NCBI RefSeq assembly: GCF_900540665.1
Contig: NZ_UQGV01000003.1
Location: 8,467 to 72,466 of the forward strand
DNA from: an uncultured Catenibacterium sp.
Lineage (GTDB): Bacteria; Bacillota_I; Bacilli_A; Erysipelotrichales; Coprobacillaceae
Reading direction: 5' to 3'
Length of the DNA stretch: 64,000 bases
Below the pieces are notes generated by a model. The model saw nothing but the letters and a program-made list of their open reading frames with translations, was not told where the DNA came from and ran no database searches. This document shows, piece after piece, positions 26,671-36,370 of this stretch (positions are counted from its first letter, which is position 1; each line of letters opens with the position of its first letter). Position numbers and translations under genes: made by a program.

Positions 26671-26702
26671 GATATTTCCTCCTTATGTAAATCCCACTCT
26701 CT

Positions 26703-26731
26703 ATTATAAATTAAACTGATAGCGTTTTCAA
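26703..26731 (-). promoter_or_regulatory. Sigma-A promoter of pfkA
   Basis: The -35 TTGAAA (26726-26731) and -10 TATAAT (26703-26708) are separated by 17 bp. A cre site overlaps the -35 and spacer. Confidence 0.8.
26717..26731 (-). promoter_or_regulatory. cre site 1 (CcpA operator) at pfkA
   Basis: TTGAAAACGCTATCA matches WTGNAANCGNWNNCW at every position. It overlaps the -35 and spacer of the pfkA promoter. Confidence 0.75.
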
Positions 26732-26738
26732 TATAAAT

Positions 26739-26753
26739 ATGAAGCGCTTACAT
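26739..26753 (-). promoter_or_regulatory. cre-like site 2 upstream of pfkA promoter
   Basis: ATGTAAGCGCTTCAT has a near-perfect inverted core (AAGCGCTT) and one mismatch to the cre consensus. It lies just upstream of the -35, a position from which CcpA can activate. Confidence 0.6.
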
Positions 26754-26762
26754 ATAGGTACT

Positions 26763-26788
26763 AAAAAAGAAGCCTATAATGGCTTCTT
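26763..26788 (-). terminator. Rho-independent terminator of pnp-maf
   Basis: The hairpin AAGAAGCC-ATTAT-GGCTTCTT is followed by T6. It overlaps the 3' end of maf. Confidence 0.9.
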
Positions 26789-27337
26789 AGTCAAAGTTTC
26801 AATGACTTCTATTACATGCTTTACTGGGAGCCCAATGACGTTATCAATATCTCCCTGCACTTCTTCAATGAATTTTCCTGCAACACCCTGAATCGCATAA
26901 GCGCCAGCTTTACCCTTCCATTCATCAATAGAAAGATAATCATCAATCATATCACTGATATCCTTAAAGGTTACCTTTGTTTCATCTACAAATGTACAAA
27001 CCTGATCTTTATAGAACACAGCCACTGATGTAAACACACTATGTGTATCATTACTTAATGATTTAAGAATTTCTCTTGCTTCATGAGCACTGTGAGCTTT
27101 ACCAATAATCTTTCCATTATGATAGATTGTTGTATCCGCACTGATTACAACATCATTAGGATATTTCTCATGAATAGAAATACCTTTATCATATGCGAGT
27201 TTCTTAAGTCTTTCTTCTATTTCTAGAGAAGAATCAAGATATTCAGTAATAGAAGAGGCATCGATAATAAAATCAATGCCTTCTCTTTCAAGCAGTTCTT
27301 TTCGTCTAGGAGAAGTACTTGCAAGAATAACTTTCAT
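26774..27337 (-). CDS. maf: Maf family nucleoside triphosphate pyrophosphatase
   Basis: This 187-aa Maf protein begins [20 protein letters not shown], the family signature SxSPRR. ISADTTIYHNGKIIGKAHS (about 66-84) carries the catalytic Asp and substrate loop, and FIEEVQGDIDNVIGLP (about 156-171) the C-terminal conserved Gly-Asp-Asn-Val stretch. Maf enzymes hydrolyse non-canonical or modified NTPs (dTTP/UTP or m7GTP types), limiting misincorporation. The start overlaps the pnp stop by 1 bp (TAATG), so it is translated with pnp. Confidence 0.95.
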   Translation of the reverse strand: MKVILASTSPRRKELLEREGIDFIIDASSITEYLDSSLEIEERLKKLAYDKGISIHEKYPNDVVISADTTIYHNGKIIGKAHSAHEAREILKSLSNDTHSVFTSVAVFYKDQVCTFVDETKVTFKDISDMIDDYLSIDEWKGKAGAYAIQGVAGKFIEEVQGDIDNVIGLPVKHVIEVIETLTKKPL

Positions 27338-29475
27338 TATTTCTTTTCCTGGGCAGGTGCATCATGTTTAACGATTGGTTTTGGTAATAATGCTTTTCTA
27401 GAAACATTCACACCCTTATCAGTAATCTGAGTCACTTTAACCTTTACTGTATCGCCAAGCTTGATTACATCGCTGACTTTATTTGTTCTATCCCAAGCAA
27501 CATCTTTTACATGTAAGAATCCATTTGTACCAGGGAATAATTCAATAAATGCATACTTTTCTTCAACTCTTACAGCCTTACCATCAAAGATTTCGCCTAC
27601 TTCAACTTTTCTAGTTAAATCCTTGATCATACCCATTGCATGGTCAATCGCTTCCTGAGAGTAATGATAGATAGTAACGTTACCTTCATCATCAATATCA
27701 ATCTTAACATTATCACTTTCCGCAATAATCTTATTGATCATATCTCCACCCTTACCGATTACATCTTTAATCTGTTCAGGTTCAATCTTCATCATAGCAA
27801 CCTTAGGAGCATATGGGCTTAAGTGATCTCTAGGTTCACTAATTGCTGACATCATGCAGTCCATGATCTGTCCTCTTGCAACCTTTGCCTGAGCTAATGC
27901 TTCCTGCAAGATTTCTTTAGTAATACCATCAATCTTGATATCCATCTGTAATGCACAGATACCGTTCTTTGTACCTGCAACCTTGAAGTCCATATCACCT
28001 AGATGGTCTTCCATACCCTGGATATCAGTTAAGATTGTATAATTTTCGCCTTTTTTAACAAGACCCATAGCTACACCAGCAACTGGATTACTAATTGGAA
28101 CACCAGCAGCCATTAAAGCCATAGTTGATGCACAAATAGAAGCCTGTGAAGAAGAACCGTTAGATTCTAATACTTCAGCAACAACTCTGATTGTATATGG
28201 GAATTCTGTTTCAGAAGGAATAACCTGTCTTAAGGCTCTTTCGCCTAAAGCACCATGCCCGATTTCTCTTCTACCTGGAGAACCCATTCTTCCTGTTTCA
28301 CCTACACAATATGGTGGGAAGTTATAATGATGCATGAAACGTTTTTGATCTTCCATTCCAAGACCATCAATCTTCTGTACTTCACCTAATGCACCTAGTG
28401 TACAAGCAGATAATACCTGAGTTTCACCACGAGTGAACATAGCAGAACCATGTACACGTGGTAATAAATCTACCTGTGCGTCTAATGGACGTACTTCATC
28501 TACTTTACGACCATCAGGTCTTACTTTTTCTTCAGTAATAAGACGTCTTACTTCTTCTTTTTCAAGATCACCAAGAACCATCTTAACCTGTTTAATTGTC
28601 TTATCATGTTCTTCAACAGTTGCATATTCTTTTTCTTCAAAAGATTCTACAACCTTAGCATCTAATTCATCAATAGCAGCATATCTTTCAAGCTTACCAG
28701 GAATAGAAATGGCTTTGATCATTTCTTCCTTAGCCATTGCTTCTACGCTAGACACAATATTTTCATCTAATGCAAATAGTGGAACATCAATCTTTTCCTT
28801 ACCAACAGCTTCTACAATCTGTTCCTGGAAAGCAATTAATTCCTTAATCTTTTCATGACCGAACATCAATGCATTTAACATTGTTTCTTCGTCAACTTCT
28901 TTTGCATCAGCTTCAACCATGTTAATAGCATCCTTTGTACCTGCTACTTCAAGATTGATTTCACTTCTAGCCATATCTTCAGGTCCTGCGTTGACAGTAA
29001 ACTCACCATCAATTAAACCTACGTTAACACCTGCAATTGGACCATTGAATGGAATATCAGAAATACATAATGCAATTGATGCACCAAGCATTGCTGCCAT
29101 TTCTGGAGTTGCTTCCTGATCAACTGATAGTACAGTATTAACAACCTGTACTTCATTTCTGAAACCATCTGCGAATAATGGACGAATAGGTCTGTCAATC
29201 ATTCTTGCAGTTAATGTACCATGTTCACTTGGACGGCCTTCACGTTTTAAGAATCCACCTGGAATCTTACCTACAGAATATAGTTTTTCTTCATAAGTTA
29301 CTGTTAAAGGGAAAAAATCTACATCTTTTGGTTCTTTCCCAGCACATGCTGTAGAAAGAACAACTGTATCATCATATCTCACTAAACAAGAGCCGTTTGC
29401 CTGTTTAGCCATTTCACCGACTTCAACCTGGATTTTCTTACCATAGAAATCCATACTAAAAATTTGTTTTGCCAT
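27337..29475 (-). CDS. pnp: Polyribonucleotide nucleotidyltransferase (PNPase)
   Basis: This 712-aa phosphorolytic 3'-5' exoribonuclease has two RNase PH domains ([20 protein letters not shown], about 77-96; [20 protein letters not shown], about 405-424), a KH domain with [11 protein letters not shown] near residue 568, and a C-terminal S1 domain with [20 protein letters not shown] (about 625-645). The length is standard. It is part of the RNA degradosome and mRNA turnover. It follows rpsO, the conserved rpsO-pnp order, but rpsO has its own terminator and pnp its own promoter. Confidence 0.97.
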   Translation of the reverse strand: MAKQIFSMDFYGKKIQVEVGEMAKQANGSCLVRYDDTVVLSTACAGKEPKDVDFFPLTVTYEEKLYSVGKIPGGFLKREGRPSEHGTLTARMIDRPIRPLFADGFRNEVQVVNTVLSVDQEATPEMAAMLGASIALCISDIPFNGPIAGVNVGLIDGEFTVNAGPEDMARSEINLEVAGTKDAINMVEADAKEVDEETMLNALMFGHEKIKELIAFQEQIVEAVGKEKIDVPLFALDENIVSSVEAMAKEEMIKAISIPGKLERYAAIDELDAKVVESFEEKEYATVEEHDKTIKQVKMVLGDLEKEEVRRLITEEKVRPDGRKVDEVRPLDAQVDLLPRVHGSAMFTRGETQVLSACTLGALGEVQKIDGLGMEDQKRFMHHYNFPPYCVGETGRMGSPGRREIGHGALGERALRQVIPSETEFPYTIRVVAEVLESNGSSSQASICASTMALMAAGVPISNPVAGVAMGLVKKGENYTILTDIQGMEDHLGDMDFKVAGTKNGICALQMDIKIDGITKEILQEALAQAKVARGQIMDCMMSAISEPRDHLSPYAPKVAMMKIEPEQIKDVIGKGGDMINKIIAESDNVKIDIDDEGNVTIYHYSQEAIDHAMGMIKDLTRKVEVGEIFDGKAVRVEEKYAFIELFPGTNGFLHVKDVAWDRTNKVSDVIKLGDTVKVKVTQITDKGVNVSRKALLPKPIVKHDAPAQEKK

Positions 29476-29498
29476 AAATTCACCTCATATTCCTCAAA

Positions 29499-29526
29499 AT
29501 TATATCATAAATCAAGTATTACACAA
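29499..29526 (-). promoter_or_regulatory. Promoter of pnp
   Basis: The -10 TATAAT (29499-29504) has a 16-bp spacer to a weaker -35, TTGTGT (29521-29526). Confidence 0.6.
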
Positions 29527-29548
29527 ACAATTATTTGATAGGGACATG

Positions 29549-29571
29549 AAAAAAAGCCCCATAGGGCTTTT
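29549..29571 (-). terminator. Rho-independent terminator of rpsO
   Basis: The hairpin AAAAGCCC-TAT-GGGCTTTT merges into a T7 run, 6 bp after the rpsO stop. Confidence 0.9.
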
Positions 29572-29576
29572 ATTTC

Positions 29577-29843
29577 TTATCTTCTTAATCCTAACTTATC
29601 AGTTAAAGCTGTATATCTGTCAAGATCTTCATTCTTAAGATACTTTAATAAGTCTCTTCTCTTACCGATCTTCTTTAAAAGACCTCTGTTAGAATGATTA
29701 TCCTTTGGATGCTGTTTGAAGTGACCGTTTAACTTGTTGATATCAGCAGTTAATAATGCAATCTGAACTTCTGGAGAACCAGTATCCTTTTCTACGCGAC
29801 CATATTCAGCCATGATCTTGGCTTTTTCTTCTTTAGTTAACAT
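29577..29843 (-). CDS. rpsO: 30S ribosomal protein S15
   Basis: This 88-aa protein is one residue shorter than the usual 89. [21 protein letters not shown] (trimmed here to [20 protein letters not shown], about 22-41) and [20 protein letters not shown] (about 51-70) are the S15 signatures that bind 16S rRNA helices 20-22. It starts after GGAGGAAAAC. The 86-bp leader might carry an autoregulatory structure, but I cannot show one by eye. Confidence 0.97.
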   Translation of the reverse strand: MLTKEEKAKIMAEYGRVEKDTGSPEVQIALLTADINKLNGHFKQHPKDNHSNRGLLKKIGKRRDLLKYLKNEDLDRYTALTDKLGLRR

Positions 29844-29928
29844 TATGTTTTCCTCCTAAAATATATTCTTCGCAATATCCAAGCTAGATGTAAGAGGTAC
29901 AAATATCCTAGACATTGTTGCAAAACTT

Positions 29929-29956
29929 ATTATACACTATTTTGATATAAAGTCAA
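29929..29956 (-). promoter_or_regulatory. Promoter of rpsO
   Basis: The -35 TTGACT (29951-29956) and -10 TATAAT (29929-29934) have a 16-bp spacer and lie in the last codons of ribF. Confidence 0.8.
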
Positions 29957-30856
29957 ATACTTTTTCATAACTTGACTTAAATATTTCTTGTCCTCTGTTA
30001 ATTGTGTTTTTAGTCCTTCTAATCCATTAAAAACAGTTTCTTCACGCTTATATAAATAGAAAGTAATCTTTACTTCTTTACCATACACATCTTCATCAAA
30101 ATCAAAGACGTTGACTTCTAATGAAAGACGTTTGACATCATTGAATGTAGGATTCATCCCAATATTCGCCATGCCTATATAATAGCGATGATTGATTTCA
30201 ACAATTGTGCCATATACCCCTCGTTTAGGTAAGTATTTCATGCCATAATCAATATTCAATGTAGGAAAACCAATCAAGCGTCCTCTTTGTTTTCCATGAA
30301 TGACTACACCCTTCACTTCATACGGTCTATCAAGCAAAGTATTGACTTCTTCAATCATTCCCTGATCCATCAGTTTCTTAATAAGAGTTGAAGATACTTT
30401 TTCTGTTTCATTATACATAACAGCGTCTTTCACAATAAGTTCAAATGACTGTTTTTTCAGATCATCTATATTACCGCTATTATGATTCCCAAAATGGAAA
30501 TCATAGCCACATACAAGTCTTTTCAAAGGAAGCTTATTTAAATATTCATCAATAAATGCCTGTGGACTTAATGCTGCGACTTCCTTAGTAAAATGAATAA
30601 CTAAAAGATAATCAATACCCATCTCTTCAAGAAGTTCTTTTTTTTCTTCTAAAGTGATAATTGATTGTCTCTTTTCACCCTTTAAGACACTTAAAGGATG
30701 CACATCAAAGCTCATGACAGCTGTTTTTGTTTCTCCTTTATATTTCAGTACTTCATTAATCAAAGACATATGACCAAGATGTAAACCATCAAAAAAGCCA
30801 ATCGCAAGAGAAAGAGGTTCTTTTAAATTCACCTCTTCCATTTTTATGACCTTCAT
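29930..30856 (-). CDS. ribF: Bifunctional riboflavin kinase / FAD synthetase
   Basis: This 308-aa RibF has an N-terminal nucleotidyltransferase domain with IGFFDGLHLGHMSLI (about 18-32, the GxFDGxHxGH motif) and a C-terminal flavokinase domain with GKQRGRLIGFPTLNIDYGMK (about 192-211) and GVYGTIVEINHRYYIGMANI. It converts riboflavin to FMN and then FAD. Its start shares 1 bp with the truB stop (TAATG), the usual truB-ribF coupling. It runs into the rpsO promoter. Confidence 0.95.
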   Translation of the reverse strand: MKVIKMEEVNLKEPLSLAIGFFDGLHLGHMSLINEVLKYKGETKTAVMSFDVHPLSVLKGEKRQSIITLEEKKELLEEMGIDYLLVIHFTKEVAALSPQAFIDEYLNKLPLKRLVCGYDFHFGNHNSGNIDDLKKQSFELIVKDAVMYNETEKVSSTLIKKLMDQGMIEEVNTLLDRPYEVKGVVIHGKQRGRLIGFPTLNIDYGMKYLPKRGVYGTIVEINHRYYIGMANIGMNPTFNDVKRLSLEVNVFDFDEDVYGKEVKITFYLYKREETVFNGLEGLKTQLTEDKKYLSQVMKKYLTLYQNSV

Positions 30857-31689
30857 TAGAAAAGCCCCCTCAAGCTCTTTAAAGAACCTTTTCCATCTGG
30901 GCCATATATTGCAAGTAATTTACCTTCTTTTGAATAAACAGCTACATTATGATCTATATCACTCTTGATTTTCTGACCAGTCATGACAATTCTTTCATCT
31001 ACGACAATAGAATCATAATAAGAGAATACTTCTTCTAACGGAATCACTGGTCCATTGTTTTCTTCAAGTTCTTCTAATGTTACTGCCTGATCAATAGTGA
31101 AATGCCCTGACTGATTTCTTACAAGTGCACTCATATGAGCAGGATAGCCTAAGGCCTTTCCAATATCTACGCATAAAGAACGGATATATGTTCCTTTAGA
31201 GCACTTAACATCTATAGTTATTTCATCATCATGTGCATCGACTAAATCAAGTTTATAAATAGTGATTGGTCTTTCTGGAACCTCTACTTCTATACCTTCT
31301 CTAGCATATTCATAGAGCTTCTTACCATTAATTTTAATAGCCGAATACATTGGAGGCTTCTGCAAGGAATCCCCTTTAAATGAAGATAATACTTCTTCTA
31401 GATTATCATAACCAGTAAAAGGCTTGGTTTCTAGAACCTTACCTTCCGAGTCATATGTATCTGTCGCACTGCCAAGTTTAAGTGTAGCACGATATTCTTT
31501 TTCTTCACTCATTAAGAACTGCATTGCTTTAGTGGCTTTATTAATTCCAACAACTAAAACACCTGTAGCCATAGGGTCAAGAGTCCCACAATGTCCTACT
31601 TTTCTAGTATGCATAATACGTCTCACACGATTAACGACATCATGACTTGTCACACCCTGTGGTTTATTAATTAAAATAATACCATCCAT
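30856..31689 (-). CDS. truB: tRNA pseudouridine(55) synthase TruB
   Basis: This 277-aa protein begins MDGIILINKPQGVTSHDVVN. HCGTLDPMATGVLVVGINKA (about 33-52) carries the catalytic Asp, and KCSKGTYIRSLCVDIGKALG (about 162-181) is the second conserved block. It modifies U55 in the T-loop of tRNAs. The length is slightly short of Bacillus TruB (309), with a reduced C-terminal PUA-like tail. It is coupled to ribF and preceded by the tyrS terminator. Confidence 0.95.
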   Translation of the reverse strand: MDGIILINKPQGVTSHDVVNRVRRIMHTRKVGHCGTLDPMATGVLVVGINKATKAMQFLMSEEKEYRATLKLGSATDTYDSEGKVLETKPFTGYDNLEEVLSSFKGDSLQKPPMYSAIKINGKKLYEYAREGIEVEVPERPITIYKLDLVDAHDDEITIDVKCSKGTYIRSLCVDIGKALGYPAHMSALVRNQSGHFTIDQAVTLEELEENNGPVIPLEEVFSYYDSIVVDERIVMTGQKIKSDIDHNVAVYSKEGKLLAIYGPDGKGSLKSLRGLF

Positions 31690-31706
31690 CTACTCACATC
31701 CTTCCT

Positions 31707-31731
31707 AAAAAAAGCAGACTATTGTCTGCTT
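31707..31731 (-). terminator. Rho-independent terminator of tyrS
   Basis: The hairpin AAGCAGAC-AATA-GTCTGCTT is followed by T7. It overlaps the tyrS stop codon. Confidence 0.9.
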
Positions 31732-32956
31732 AGATATGATTAATAACGAAGTACTTCTTCTTACCTCTTCTAATAACAGTCACCTTGCCGCCAAAAGCAT
31801 TGTCTTTTGATACAACAAACTTTTCATCAGTTACCTTTTCACCATTTACAAGAACACTTCCACCTTTTACGAACTGTCTTGCTTCACGATTACTAGAAGC
31901 AGCACCTGCTTTTACTAATACATTTAAAATCTGTTCATCTTCAGTAACATCAATACTTGGAACACCATTGAAGCACTGCTTAACCTGTTCATAAGTCATG
32001 CTCTTGATATCACCACTGAACAATTTTTCAGAAATGCTGACAGCTTCTTCATAAGCATCTGCACCATGAATGAAAGTAATAACTTCTTTTGCAAGTGCTT
32101 TATGTGCTTTTCTTAAGTGTGGTTCATTCTTATTTGATTCTTCTAATGCTTCAATTTCTTCTTTAGATAAGAAAGTAAGGTATTTTAAGTAATCAATAAC
32201 CTTGCTGTCTTCACTGTTGATGAAGAACTGATACATTTCATAAGGTGAAGTCTTTTCTCTGTCTAACCAGATTGCATTTCCTTCTGATTTACCAAACTTA
32301 GTACCATCACTCTTAGTAAGTAAAGGCATAGTGAATCCATATGCTTCATCACCAGTCTTCTTTCTAATTAATTCAATACCTGCAGTGATATTTCCCCACT
32401 GGTCCTGACCAGCAACCTGTAGATCACAGCCTTTATTTTCATGTAAGTAATAGAAGTCCATTGCCTGCATGATCATATAAGAGAATTCAGTAAAAGTAAT
32501 ACCTTCATCTAATCTTCTCTTGATAATATCCTTAGATAACATGTAGTTGATATTAAAATATTTACCATAATCTCTTAACCAGTCAATGAAATTTAAATCC
32601 TTAGACCAGTCTAAGTTATTGACTACTTCAAAACCGAATAAGTCTTCAGCCTGCTTCTTTAAGCAGTCGAAGTTATGCTGTACCTGTTCTTTTGTGATCA
32701 TTGGTCTTTCAGTTGTTGGTTTTGGATCCCCAATCTGTCCAGTTGCACCACCGACTAAAAGAATTGGATGATGACCTGCATCCTTTAATCTCTTAGACAT
32801 TAAGAAAGATGAGAAATGTCCAATATGTAAAGAATCCCCAGTTGGGTCAGTACCAATATAGAATGTCATTCCTCCAGCATTTAATTTGTCTTTTAAGTCT
32901 TCAGAACTTACATCTTTAATGAGGCCACGCCACACTAATTCATCATAAAATGTCAT
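31730..32956 (-). CDS. tyrS: Tyrosyl-tRNA synthetase
   Basis: This 408-aa class Ic synthetase has the HIGH motif in DPTGDSLHIGHFSSF (HIGH about 44-47), KFGKS in SDGTKFGKSEGNAIW near residue 222, and a C-terminal S4-like RNA-binding domain (about 345-408, SSNREARQFVKGGSVLVNGE). It charges tRNA-Tyr. The ribosome site AGGAGG is 6 bp upstream. It is expressed under the tyrosine T-box directly upstream and ends at its own terminator. Confidence 0.97.
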   Translation of the reverse strand: MTFYDELVWRGLIKDVSSEDLKDKLNAGGMTFYIGTDPTGDSLHIGHFSSFLMSKRLKDAGHHPILLVGGATGQIGDPKPTTERPMITKEQVQHNFDCLKKQAEDLFGFEVVNNLDWSKDLNFIDWLRDYGKYFNINYMLSKDIIKRRLDEGITFTEFSYMIMQAMDFYYLHENKGCDLQVAGQDQWGNITAGIELIRKKTGDEAYGFTMPLLTKSDGTKFGKSEGNAIWLDREKTSPYEMYQFFINSEDSKVIDYLKYLTFLSKEEIEALEESNKNEPHLRKAHKALAKEVITFIHGADAYEEAVSISEKLFSGDIKSMTYEQVKQCFNGVPSIDVTEDEQILNVLVKAGAASSNREARQFVKGGSVLVNGEKVTDEKFVVSKDNAFGGKVTVIRRGKKKYFVINHI

Positions 32957-32974
32957 AATTTCCTCCTATAATAT

Positions 32975-33183
32975 AAAAGAGAATCCATCCAAAGGACGAA
33001 TTCTCGCGTTACCACCTTTATTCATGTCATAGACATGCTCTCTTGTTGATAACGGTGTACTCACCGTCTAGACTTTGCATCTAGAAGCTCCAAAGTGTAT
33101 TCATTCATACTGCTGCTCTTATTTTCACCAGCCATAAGTTCTCTAAACCAGCGCATATGAATTACTTGTCTTCTTCATCGCAA
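32975..33183 (-). promoter_or_regulatory. T-box riboswitch, tyrosine (specifier TAC)
   Basis: The T-box motif AAGGTGGTAACGCG is at 33005-33018. The specifier TAC is at 33097-33099, directly before the conserved ACTTTGGAGC, and is cognate to tyrS. The terminator arm pairs GAGAATTCGTCC with GGATGGATTCTC and runs into a T-stretch. The leader spans the whole clcA-tyrS gap. Confidence 0.93.
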
Positions 33184-33188
33184 TTAAA

Positions 33189-33217
33189 AGTCTACATGAA
33201 TTCATGATGTTTGTCAA
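33189..33217 (-). promoter_or_regulatory. Promoter of tyrS T-box
   Basis: The -35 TTGACA (33212-33217), 17-bp spacer and -10 TAGACT (33189-33194) begin 3 bp after the clcA coding end. No clcA terminator lies between, so clcA transcripts may enter the T-box. Confidence 0.8.
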
Positions 33218-33219
33218 TA

Positions 33220-34785
33220 TCAGCTTGTAAAGACACTTTCTAACATCAGCTTCGTTTCATCAAGATGGAATGCATCGACTAGCACAATAACACGATCTCC
33301 TGAAATAAGCTTGGTATCCCCTTTTGGAATGATTTCTTCTCCACCACGAATAACGGAAACAATCAAGCTACGACGTGGCAACTGTAAATCCTTAATATAC
33401 TGATCACACGCTTTTGAACCAAAGCCAACAGTATAGCCAATGAGTTCCTTACTATCCGCATATTCTTCCATAGAATGATAAGGCTGATTGTTTAAAAGAT
33501 TTGTTAAAAGACTTTCGTAAATTGGTTCACTATGTAAAAGATTAGCTACATAGTAAGAAACAAAGGATACGAGTGCGATTGGAAGAAGCATTTTTAAAGT
33601 TCCACTCATTTCAGCTATTAATACAATACCAGTAATAGGTGCTCTTACAATAGCACTAAAATAAGCAGCCATAGCCATAATAATAAAATTCATGAAATAT
33701 TCTGAAGGAACACCACACATAATCGCTACCTTGCCCACACTCGCACCAATTAGACTTCCAAGAATAAGTAATGGAAAGAAGATTCCCCCAGCTGCACCTG
33801 AACCAAATGAAACACATGAAATTAATAATTTTAATATAAATAATAAGACAAGAGTAGATAAAACAAGATTTGGTTCATTGAGGTATTCTACAAGTTTGTG
33901 TCCTCCACCCATGACAAGTGGACAATAGAATCCTAAGATTCCAGATAACACCAAAGGTATAATGACTCTTTGATGTTTTTTAAGAAATGGAACTTTCTTA
34001 TAAAGCTTGATTGTACCCATTGTGATTTTATTATAGAAAGCCCCCAATACACCAGCAATAATACCAAGAATAATAACCCAGATATAGTTCTTTAATGGAA
34101 ATGTTTCTTTAATAGAAAAAGCAAGAGTTGGCGATAAACCAAAGATATTTCTGCTTAAGAAATCCGCTGTAATGGATGCAATCATAACAGAAACAAGTGC
34201 GCTTGTAGAGAAGTTCTTATGAACTTCTTCTAAGGCAAACATAATTCCGGCAAGAGGCGCATTGAATGCAGCAGATAGGCCAGCAGCTGCTCCTGCTGTC
34301 ATCAAATAACGTTCTTCCGTTTTTACACGTTTTCCTTTTTTCGCAAGAGCCTTACCAACCATACCACCAAGCTGGATACTAGGTCCTTCTCTACCAAGTG
34401 ATAAGCCACCTACAAGTGCAAGTGATCCTGCACAGAACTTAGCAAGCAATACTCTCCACCAGCATTCATCAATACGACCCTGTACTTCTGCTTCTAACTG
34501 CGGGATACCAGAACCTCCGATCATTGGTTCCCACTTTAAAAAGATTGAAATAATAAGACCTAATACAATAAGTGCGATGATCCATAAAGGCCAGTAAGAC
34601 ACATTATTTACCACAAAGTCCCTTATAGTAAAATAAATAGATTCCGCATTTGATAAAACAAGACGATATACGATACAGACAGCACCTGACACGATACCTA
34701 CAAGTAAACCTTCGTAGGCTAAACGCTTATTAAGTTTACTTCTTTCTTGTATTATGTTTGCAGTATCAGATTGTTTTTTAAGCAT
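33220..34785 (-). CDS. ClC-type chloride/proton exchanger with C-terminal TrkA-C domain
   Basis: This 521-aa membrane protein has ten or more hydrophobic segments. GGSGIPQLE (about 91-99), LGREGPSIQLG (about 126-136, with the gating Glu) and GSGAAGGIFFPLL (about 330-342) are the three chloride-binding signatures. LEEVHKNFS supplies the internal proton-glutamate position, so it is more likely an exchanger than a channel. The last 80 residues form a TrkA-C/RCK-like ligand-binding domain (LPRRSLIVSVIRGGEEIIPK). It sits after the ccpA terminator as a single gene. Confidence 0.92.
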   Translation of the reverse strand: MLKKQSDTANIIQERSKLNKRLAYEGLLVGIVSGAVCIVYRLVLSNAESIYFTIRDFVVNNVSYWPLWIIALIVLGLIISIFLKWEPMIGGSGIPQLEAEVQGRIDECWWRVLLAKFCAGSLALVGGLSLGREGPSIQLGGMVGKALAKKGKRVKTEERYLMTAGAAAGLSAAFNAPLAGIMFALEEVHKNFSTSALVSVMIASITADFLSRNIFGLSPTLAFSIKETFPLKNYIWVIILGIIAGVLGAFYNKITMGTIKLYKKVPFLKKHQRVIIPLVLSGILGFYCPLVMGGGHKLVEYLNEPNLVLSTLVLLFILKLLISCVSFGSGAAGGIFFPLLILGSLIGASVGKVAIMCGVPSEYFMNFIIMAMAAYFSAIVRAPITGIVLIAEMSGTLKMLLPIALVSFVSYYVANLLHSEPIYESLLTNLLNNQPYHSMEEYADSKELIGYTVGFGSKACDQYIKDLQLPRRSLIVSVIRGGEEIIPKGDTKLISGDRVIVLVDAFHLDETKLMLESVFTS

Positions 34786-34843
34786 ATATAACCCTCCCAG
34801 TAATTATAATGACCGCTATTATTTTAGCACAATACAAACGTGT

Positions 34844-34867
34844 AAAAAAGGATGCCTCAGCATCCTT
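34844..34867 (-). terminator. Rho-independent terminator of murC-ccpA operon
   Basis: The hairpin AAGGATGC-TGAG-GCATCCTT is followed by T6, directly after the ccpA stop. Confidence 0.9.
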
Positions 34868-34873
34868 CTTTCG

Positions 34874-35878
34874 TTATTTAGTTGTATCACGCTTGATGAA
34901 TGTATAATGCATTGGCACTTCTGCTTCATCAATTTCTTCATGATTTAATATCTTTGTAAGAAGTCTGATTGCGATTGCACCCATATCATATACAGGTACA
35001 TGAATAGTTGTAAGAGGTGGACGACAAATAGTTGCATAGCTTGTATCCATCATACCAACAACCTGCATATCTTCAGGAATCTTGATTCCATGATCAATAG
35101 CTGCATTCACAACTGCCACAGCTTCCTTATCATAACCTGTTAAAACAACATCATGCTTATGAGCGTTAAAGTATTCGTTTAACTGAGGATAGCTTTCTTC
35201 ATAATGGTTAGAGACATCTACAATATAGGCTTCAGGAAGTGTTTCACCACTATCTTTGAATGCTTCTTCAATACCCTTCGCAAAATCATTTAAGTCAACT
35301 AGGTTTTGAGTTGCTCTTACAAAGCAGATATCTTTTTTACCCTGTTCAATGAATTGTTTTGTCATATCATAAGCGATACTCTTTGCGTCAACATATACAG
35401 AGCAGATATCTTCATCAGAAATCTTATATCCAACAACAACTGCAGGAATACGGTATTTTTTAATGAGATCAATTTCTTTATCAATACAGTTATTGTTGAA
35501 TAATACTACACCATCAGCTCTTGATTTAATAACCTTTTCAATAACTTCTTCAATAGGGTTACCTAAACCAAGTTCATCAGTTGTATACATAATGATATTG
35601 AAGTCTAAAGTACGTCCAGTATCTCCAATACCACCAATCATATCTTTTACATGTCCAAATAATGACTGTGGGAATACAACCGCAATAGTTGTAGTTTTAC
35701 TAGTTGCAAGACCTCTTGCAATCTGATTAGGCTTAAAATCGAGTCTTTTAATTGTTTCAAGTACACGTTCTCTTGTCGCAGGCTTTACAACATTTGAACC
35801 ATTAATGACTCTTGAAACTGTTGCAAGTGAAACATCAGCTGCTTCTGCAACATCATAGATTGTTACTTTCTTCTTCAT
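34874..35878 (-). CDS. ccpA: LacI-family regulator, probable catabolite control protein CcpA
   Basis: This 334-aa protein starts at 35878 with AAGGA 5 bp upstream; an earlier in-frame ATG inside ytxH is rejected. The N-terminal LacI helix-turn-helix is VTIYDVAEAADVSLATVSRV (about 4-23), with a hinge helix ending PNQIARGLATSKT, followed by the periplasmic-binding-like domain and PPLTTIHVPVYDMGAIAIRL near residue 290. Length, hinge sequence and the C-terminal block match CcpA, which with HPr-Ser-P binds cre sites. Placement after ytxG-ytxH parallels Bacillus. Cre sites at pfkA and the flavoenzyme gene in this window are likely targets. Confidence 0.88.
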   Translation of the reverse strand: MKKKVTIYDVAEAADVSLATVSRVINGSNVVKPATRERVLETIKRLDFKPNQIARGLATSKTTTIAVVFPQSLFGHVKDMIGGIGDTGRTLDFNIIMYTTDELGLGNPIEEVIEKVIKSRADGVVLFNNNCIDKEIDLIKKYRIPAVVVGYKISDEDICSVYVDAKSIAYDMTKQFIEQGKKDICFVRATQNLVDLNDFAKGIEEAFKDSGETLPEAYIVDVSNHYEESYPQLNEYFNAHKHDVVLTGYDKEAVAVVNAAIDHGIKIPEDMQVVGMMDTSYATICRPPLTTIHVPVYDMGAIAIRLLTKILNHEEIDEAEVPMHYTFIKRDTTK

Positions 35879-35879
35879 A

Positions 35880-36359
35880 CTAGTCCTTGATTTCCTCAAT
35901 CATTTCATCTAACTGTTTTTCAACATCATCAATTTCCTGATCAATCGCATCTCCATCAATCATGGCAGCTTTATCATTAATCATTGTTTTCACTTCGTCG
36001 ATTTTCTGATTCACACGTCCAGTAACTTCTACAACTGAGTCTTTCACCTTATCAAAATTTTCACTAGATTTTACTTTTTCTGCTAGAATTTCTAACTTTT
36101 TCTGTACTTCATCTACTTTTTCTTTAGTAGTTTCTTTAAAATCATCAGGATCAAATTCATCTACTGACTTTTTAATATTTTCAATTGTTTCTCCTAATTT
36201 AGCTTCAACATCTTCTCTAGTAAGACTTGCTAAATAATCATAAGTAGACTTTGATTTCGCTTTGATGTCTTCTCTTAATTCGCTGCCTTTCTTAGGTGCA
36301 AATAATACACCTGCTAAAACACCTAATCCTACTCCGAATAATACTTTTCCGAATTTCAT
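35880..36359 (-). CDS. YtxH domain protein
   Basis: This 159-aa protein has a short N-terminal hydrophobic stretch with Gly and Lys-Lys (KVLFGVGLGVLAGVLFAPKK, about 5-24), the YtxH signature, followed by a long charged amphipathic region rich in Lys/Glu heptads, probably a coiled coil (about 60-158). Its function is unknown; a cell-envelope stress link is reported for the family. It lies between ytxG (11 bp) and ccpA (1 bp) in one operon. Confidence 0.88.
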   Translation of the reverse strand: MKFGKVLFGVGLGVLAGVLFAPKKGSELREDIKAKSKSTYDYLASLTREDVEAKLGETIENIKKSVDEFDPDDFKETTKEKVDEVQKKLEILAEKVKSSENFDKVKDSVVEVTGRVNQKIDEVKTMINDKAAMIDGDAIDQEIDDVEKQLDEMIEEIKD

Positions 36360-36370
36360 AATTATACCTC

